DNA from: Brevipalpus yothersi | Lineage: Eukaryota > Arthropoda > Arachnida > Trombidiformes > Tenuipalpidae | Length of the DNA stretch: 64,000 bases | Reading direction: 5' to 3' | NCBI GenBank assembly: GCA_003956705.1 | Contig: QZCP01000778.1 | Location: forward strand, 408,768-472,767 | Part shown: one piece after another, positions 59,983 through 64,000 of the stretch | How positions within the stretch are numbered: position 1 is the stretch's first letter | Layout: every line of letters starts with the position of its first letter | Translations under genes and position numbers: made by a program | Notes under the pieces: generated by a model | The model's database searches: none | Seen by the model: only the letters and a program-made list of their open reading frames with translations | What the model was told of the DNA's origin: nothing

Positions 59983-61233
59983 TCAACCATAATAAGTCGG
60001 TGAAGTAGAGAGTATACCATCAGGTGATGGGCTTGGCGAAAGAAAACTTCCACTGCAATATCTTCGTCTGGCGACACGAGAGGCAAATTGGTTGTTACGG
60101 TCGGATTCATGATAATCTTTAATTGTTTGTACAATCAAGTCAATGGCAACTGTAGAAAGGAGAGAGAAAGAGAATTTTGGATTGAGATTATAATGGTTAT
60201 CAGTTCGAGATAGAATTCAAACGAGTATTATAAGAAAGCTTGAGCCCTCAAATCACAAATAAATGTTGATGGAAGAAATATTAACCTTCGTTCTCGGGAC
60301 CCCGGGGTATGATAACATCAGCATACTTCTTAGTCTATAGGAGCAAAATGAGTAAAATTAGTATTCTATTTGATTGAAAACTGATCTTTCTCTGATTGAT
60401 CACTTACTGGTTGACAAAATTCCTCAAAGGCAGGTTTAACATAGTGAGTGTAGTGATTCAGAACAGCTCCAAGTTCTCGATGATAATCACGAACATCTCG
60501 AATTACTAGAGATAAATAGATAAAAAGAAATTAGATCATGATAGTAGGAGCAGAGGAGCAAGGAAGATGAGCCCCAAAATTTCTATTTCGAGATCCATTC
60601 ATCCCGTGATCTTAAGGAAATTGGGGTAAAATTTGCTGTCCTACCTCTCCGAGACAGTCTCGTATCAGCATCAGTGTCCACGAAAAGCTTCATCTGGAAC
60701 AATTCTCTGATTTCAGGGAACCAAAAAACCAAAATGCCTTCTACAAGAAGCACATCGGGTGGGGATACAGTTATGAATTCATCTTCTTTCCTGTTGACAA
60801 AGTCGATACCTTGTGATTAGTATGCTTTCATTTTTTTGGACAGATTTTTCTTTCACAACAAAAAAAGGGAAGATTACCTCGAGTGTGTAATGAAGTTCCA
60901 AATGGGTAGCTTTACCGTTTTACCATCGATAATTTCTTCAATCAACTCTTTCATCAGCTGAGCATCTAATGCATCAGGATGATCAAAATCGTAATCACCT
61001 CTCATCGCTTCAGAACGTTGTTCTTCTGTCAAGGGCTTGTAGAAAGACTCTTGCGATATACACAAAACTCTATCATTACTGAACGAATCTTGATTCAATT
61101 TTTCCATTATCTTTGAGCACACAGTCGATTTCCCGGATGATGTACCACCACAGACTCCTATCACGAATGGTCGATCAGAATTGCCATCACTGATCATATC
61201 ATCACAGGAAGCATTTGAGTCAAATGATGTCAT
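59983..61233 (-). CDS. UCK: Uridine-cytidine kinase
   Basis: Five exons (61233-60878, 60790-60645, 60505-60408, 60334-60286, 60149-59983) give 271 residues; human UCK2 is 261. It phosphorylates uridine and cytidine to their monophosphates in pyrimidine salvage. The P-loop is GGTSSGKS (residues 29-36). Other hallmarks are SQESFYKPLT, GDYDFDHPDA, VLLVEGILVF, MKLFVDTDADTRLSRR, YVKPAFEEFCQPTKKYADVIIPRG and AIDLIVQTI, as in animal UCK1/UCK2. The 49-nt fourth exon uses a weak GTTAAT donor, but frame and conserved sequence continue across it. The last 40 residues (basic, then Ser/Pro-rich) are not conserved. The start is the ATG at 61233; upstream frame extension has no ATG. Confidence 0.94.
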
Positions 61234-62176
61234 GGTCAAACGGAGGACTTCCACAGATATGAAGAAGAGGAAGAAGAAGAAGGGAGAAGAAAAAAATGTA
61301 AACAAACAATTGAAATCACTTTTCTATCAAAATGTATGGGCCTACAGTATGCAAATTTTAACGCCCCCAAAAGATTGTGTAATCAAATGGTATTCCTCTA
61401 ATTCAATTACTAAATTTCAGCCAAACAACTGTCAAAATCAAAAGTGAATATATCTTGTAATCAACGAAAAAAGAAGTGAAGAGAAAAAAGCGCTTAATCC
61501 AATCGAACTCAGTTTGTCATATCATGAGCAAATGAATATACACACACTTCACATACACAATCTCTATGGTAAGAACATCTGGTGACAACATCGGGCAAAT
61601 GACTATGGATGAAGACATTAATTAACGTCAAACATTAAGTGGGACTAATGATCATTCACTTCCACCAATTGTTTACGATTTTATCAAGTATTGCGTTCGG
61701 AAAAAGAGTGGCTGGCCACTTGAGAGCTCGAAAATCGAAGAGCAGTTCGAACTTGTAAGTGTTTAGTAAAAGTTCGATCTTTTTTCCATAACTCAATAAA
61801 TTGAGCAAAAATTTTGGAAACAGCAAATTTTGTAACTCAAAAAAGCAAGTTTTATTGATGCAGATGTGGTGTGTAAAGTTTCACTTTACGAAAAGGAATC
61901 AAATTGAGTTTGATCCATCAGAAATTGTGGACAGAGGAAAAAAACATGTCGGAATCAGTTGACTTTTTGACTGGAATATATAAATAAAAAAAGATGATAG
62001 CTATCAAAGTGTAGCATCAGAACAACTGAAAGAGGAAAGAGATAGATCTCAGGAGATGTACCTGTTAATTGTGTTTTTTGTTGTTGTTTTTGTTGTTGTG
62101 AGATAGAAAAAAATAAATCGGAGACTTGTACAAAAAGCGATGGGTGGGCTTGAACTACCAAAAAATCGATGGTGAT
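61234..62176. other. Intergenic interval
   Basis: UCK promoter on the left and 3' flank of the Trp-rich gene on the right. No gene is seen. Confidence 0.55.
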
Positions 62177-63217
62177 CTAGTAGTGGGCTTTGGGAACTTC
62201 GTGATTAACGGAGCTGGTGTAATGGAAGGCTTTGGAAGCTTCGACTGGTGATTGAATAACGGTGGCAGGCTTGGCCCATTCTTTCTTCACCTCAGCTTGG
62301 ACAATTGGGCTGGAATAGTAGGAGACAGGCTTGGGTACTGATGACCATGAGTGTACTGGACCGGCAGCATAGAGAGAGGGTGATGATGACCAAGTGTTGG
62401 TCCACTTTTCACCGGAAACCCACTTGTCGACTGGAGCAACACCGTACTTCTCCTCGGAAACCCACTTGCCGACTGAGCCTACTGGAGAAATGACCCACTT
62501 TTCACCGGAAACCCACTTGTCGACTGGAGAGACGGCAACTTTCTCTTCGGAAACCCATTTTGGAGCCCACTTTTCACCACCAACTTTCCATGATGGAACT
62601 TCTGGGGCAGAATATTTCCATACGCTTGGTTCATGGCCAACTTTCCATGTGGCCTCAACTGGAGCAACTTTCCATCCAGAGACTGGTGAAACAGCCCACT
62701 TGTCACCGGAAACCCATTTGTCTTCAGTTGGGTGGGAGAATTTTTGAGTGAAAGCCCACTGGTCACCAACTTTCCATGATGGAATTTCTGGTGATGCAGA
62801 GTATTTCCAGGCACCAATTTTCCATGGCTCTACAGCACCGTATTTCCATTCGGTTGAAATTTCGGGTGATCCAGAATACTTCCAAGCTTCGGTGCCAACT
62901 TTCCAAGTGGTTGCGGGCTTAACTTCCCATGGAGCGGGAACCTCACCTACCACCTTGACCGATGGTTGAGGACCATAGAATAGACTTGGACTTGACCAAT
63001 GTGACCAAGATTTGTATGCTGGCTCAACGGAAACAGTTGGCTCTGGAAGCCATTTGGCCTTTCGATAGGTGTTGAATGCTGTCGCTGGACTGGCTGGATA
63101 AGCAATCTTTGCATGTGGAGTAGCATCATGAGAAGTTGAAGTTTCGAAATGGAACGAAGCTGGCATATCAGCCTGAGAGGCTGAGATGGCCAACAAAAGT
63201 ACAATAATATACTTCAT
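62177..63217 (-). CDS. Tryptophan-rich repetitive secreted protein
   Basis: A single exon of 346 residues with a clean signal peptide (MKYIIVLLLAISASQAD). The mature protein has no cysteine and about 27 tryptophans (near 8 percent). It is built of degenerate short repeats: EKWVSGEKW, DKWVSGDKWAVSPV, PEIPSWKVG, WKYSASPEI, and alternating W-K-V, P-V and S-P motifs. The last part is Ser/Pro/Tyr/His-rich (PVSYYSSPIVQ). Such composition fits a structural extracellular protein (cuticle, silk, cement or gut lining), but no chitin-binding or known cuticle domain is present and I do not recognise it. A TATA box lies at 63336-63329. The repeats are similar at DNA level, which suggests growth by local duplication. 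Confidence 0.8.
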   Translation of the reverse strand: MKYIIVLLLAISASQADMPASFHFETSTSHDATPHAKIAYPASPATAFNTYRKAKWLPEPTVSVEPAYKSWSHWSSPSLFYGPQPSVKVVGEVPAPWEVKPATTWKVGTEAWKYSGSPEISTEWKYGAVEPWKIGAWKYSASPEIPSWKVGDQWAFTQKFSHPTEDKWVSGDKWAVSPVSGWKVAPVEATWKVGHEPSVWKYSAPEVPSWKVGGEKWAPKWVSEEKVAVSPVDKWVSGEKWVISPVGSVGKWVSEEKYGVAPVDKWVSGEKWTNTWSSSPSLYAAGPVHSWSSVPKPVSYYSSPIVQAEVKKEWAKPATVIQSPVEASKAFHYTSSVNHEVPKAHY

Positions 63218-64000
63218 GATTGGATTGAAAATTTTTTTCCTCCTTTTCTCTGTAAACTAGAATTGAAATTTATCACACTCGTTCTCACCACTCACACTTA
63301 ATGTCAACCAAAATTCTGAAAAAAGCTCCTTTTATACTGGGGCAAATGATGATGATCTCTCTTTCTCTCTCTCAAAAGTTTGGGCCTGTGGTGTCAGCCT
63401 CTCTTTTTCTCTTCCCTAAAGTTGTCCTGCCTGAGGCAGTCTCTTTTTTCACTTTCATTCTCCCACCTAGTTGATCATCATCATCAAAAGCCTTTGATTA
63501 ACACAAGGAATCTTGGAAAAATTTGTATAGCCGAGGCAAGTGGAACGATTTTTTCCTCTCCAGTGCCTATTAGTCTTCGAAATCGTAGAGACTCAATGAA
63601 GCTACTTACAGTGTACGAAATTTTTCGTCTAGTGGCTGAATTGAAATCCAATTGCTAGCTGAGTAGCTCAATAGAATAAATCATCATCAAGCTGGTTCTC
63701 GTCTTGATATATATGCATAGGAATACTTATTTATTTTAGATGAGAAAAAAAAGAAGGAAAAGAAGAAGCCTCAAAAACTCTTCTCCTGTCACTTGCTGGC
63801 ATTAATCAAGCTTCATACAGACACGGACACACACACAGCTCAACTTTATTTTCGAAAGAGGCTCATTTTTCGTGTTGGTGGACTCGATCTGATGGAGCAC
63901 GAAAAAACTTTTTGGACTCAGATTAATACGAGCGCCAACTCATTTCGCTCTAGAAATACCAAGCAAGGCCGATGGGCTGGCTTATATCACTCTCTGAAAG
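63218..64000. other. Upstream region of the Trp-rich gene to window end
   Basis: Contains the TATA box of the Trp-rich gene and CT runs. No coding sequence is recognised. Confidence 0.5.
63329..63336 (-). promoter_or_regulatory. TATA box of the Trp-rich gene
   Basis: TATAAAAG on the minus strand, 112 nt upstream of the ATG at 63217. It is a near-perfect consensus and implies a 5' UTR of about 80 nt. Confidence 0.65.

Noticed and set aside
1..64000. CRISPR arrays, bacterial operons, phage or transposon genes
   Set aside because: No direct-repeat/spacer arrays, transposase or reverse transcriptase motifs were seen; spliced genes throughout show this is eukaryotic nuclear DNA.

Overview
The window is eukaryotic nuclear DNA: AT-rich, spliced genes with GT-AG introns that are mostly about 60-150 nt, TATA boxes, AATAAA-type 3' ends and many (GA)n/(CT)n microsatellites. 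The recognisable genes (Zasp-type PDZ protein, tropomyosin-like protein, OGA, roquin, a KIAA0513 homologue) point to a metazoan. Compact introns and the secreted-protein repertoire suggest an arthropod, and an acariform mite is my best guess; that last step is inference.

Layout. 0-0.6 kb: 3' end of a class A GPCR (+). 4.1-6.6 kb: secreted lipase with a very short lid (+). 7.0-9.0 kb: lysophosphatidate acyltransferase (-). 9.5-11.2 kb: CIR1 (-) and SRP19 (+), divergent across a 373-bp gap. 11.8-12.6 kb: short tropomyosin-like coiled coil (+). 13.0-15.2 kb: membrane protein with tandem YDVP tyrosine motifs (+). 16.3-16.9 kb: low-complexity secreted protein (+). 17.8-21.1 kb: PDZ/ZM Zasp66-like protein (-). 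21.1-26.2 kb: mostly gene-free, with two weak exon pairs, one resembling a TGF-beta prodomain. 26.2-26.6 kb: C/EBP-gamma-like bZIP (-). 28.6-43.7 kb: four minus-strand members of an unrecognised secreted/single-TM family, interleaved with OGA (-, 32.1-35.7 kb) and phosphoserine phosphatase (+, 40.7-42.0 kb). 45.0-45.5 kb: C1D exosome cofactor (+). 46.0-47.2 kb: RNF121 E3 ligase (-). 49.8-52.8 kb: roquin with RING and ROQ but no CCCH finger (+). 53.8-55.7 kb: two SDR domains apparently fused, the second catalytically dead (+). 56.8-59.0 kb: KIAA0513 homologue (+). 60.0-61.2 kb: uridine-cytidine kinase (-). 62.2-63.2 kb: tryptophan-rich secreted repeat protein (-).

Most genes are independent housekeeping loci with no operon-like logic. 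The exception is the four-gene family (28.6-43.7 kb): each has a signal peptide, one hydrophobic segment, a GRK(K)R(S/R) basic site and a short C-terminal helix, all on one strand, three with a TATA box placed upstream. It is the best candidate here for an undescribed gene family. Exon boundaries throughout were set by reading-frame continuity and splice consensus by eye, without transcript data.
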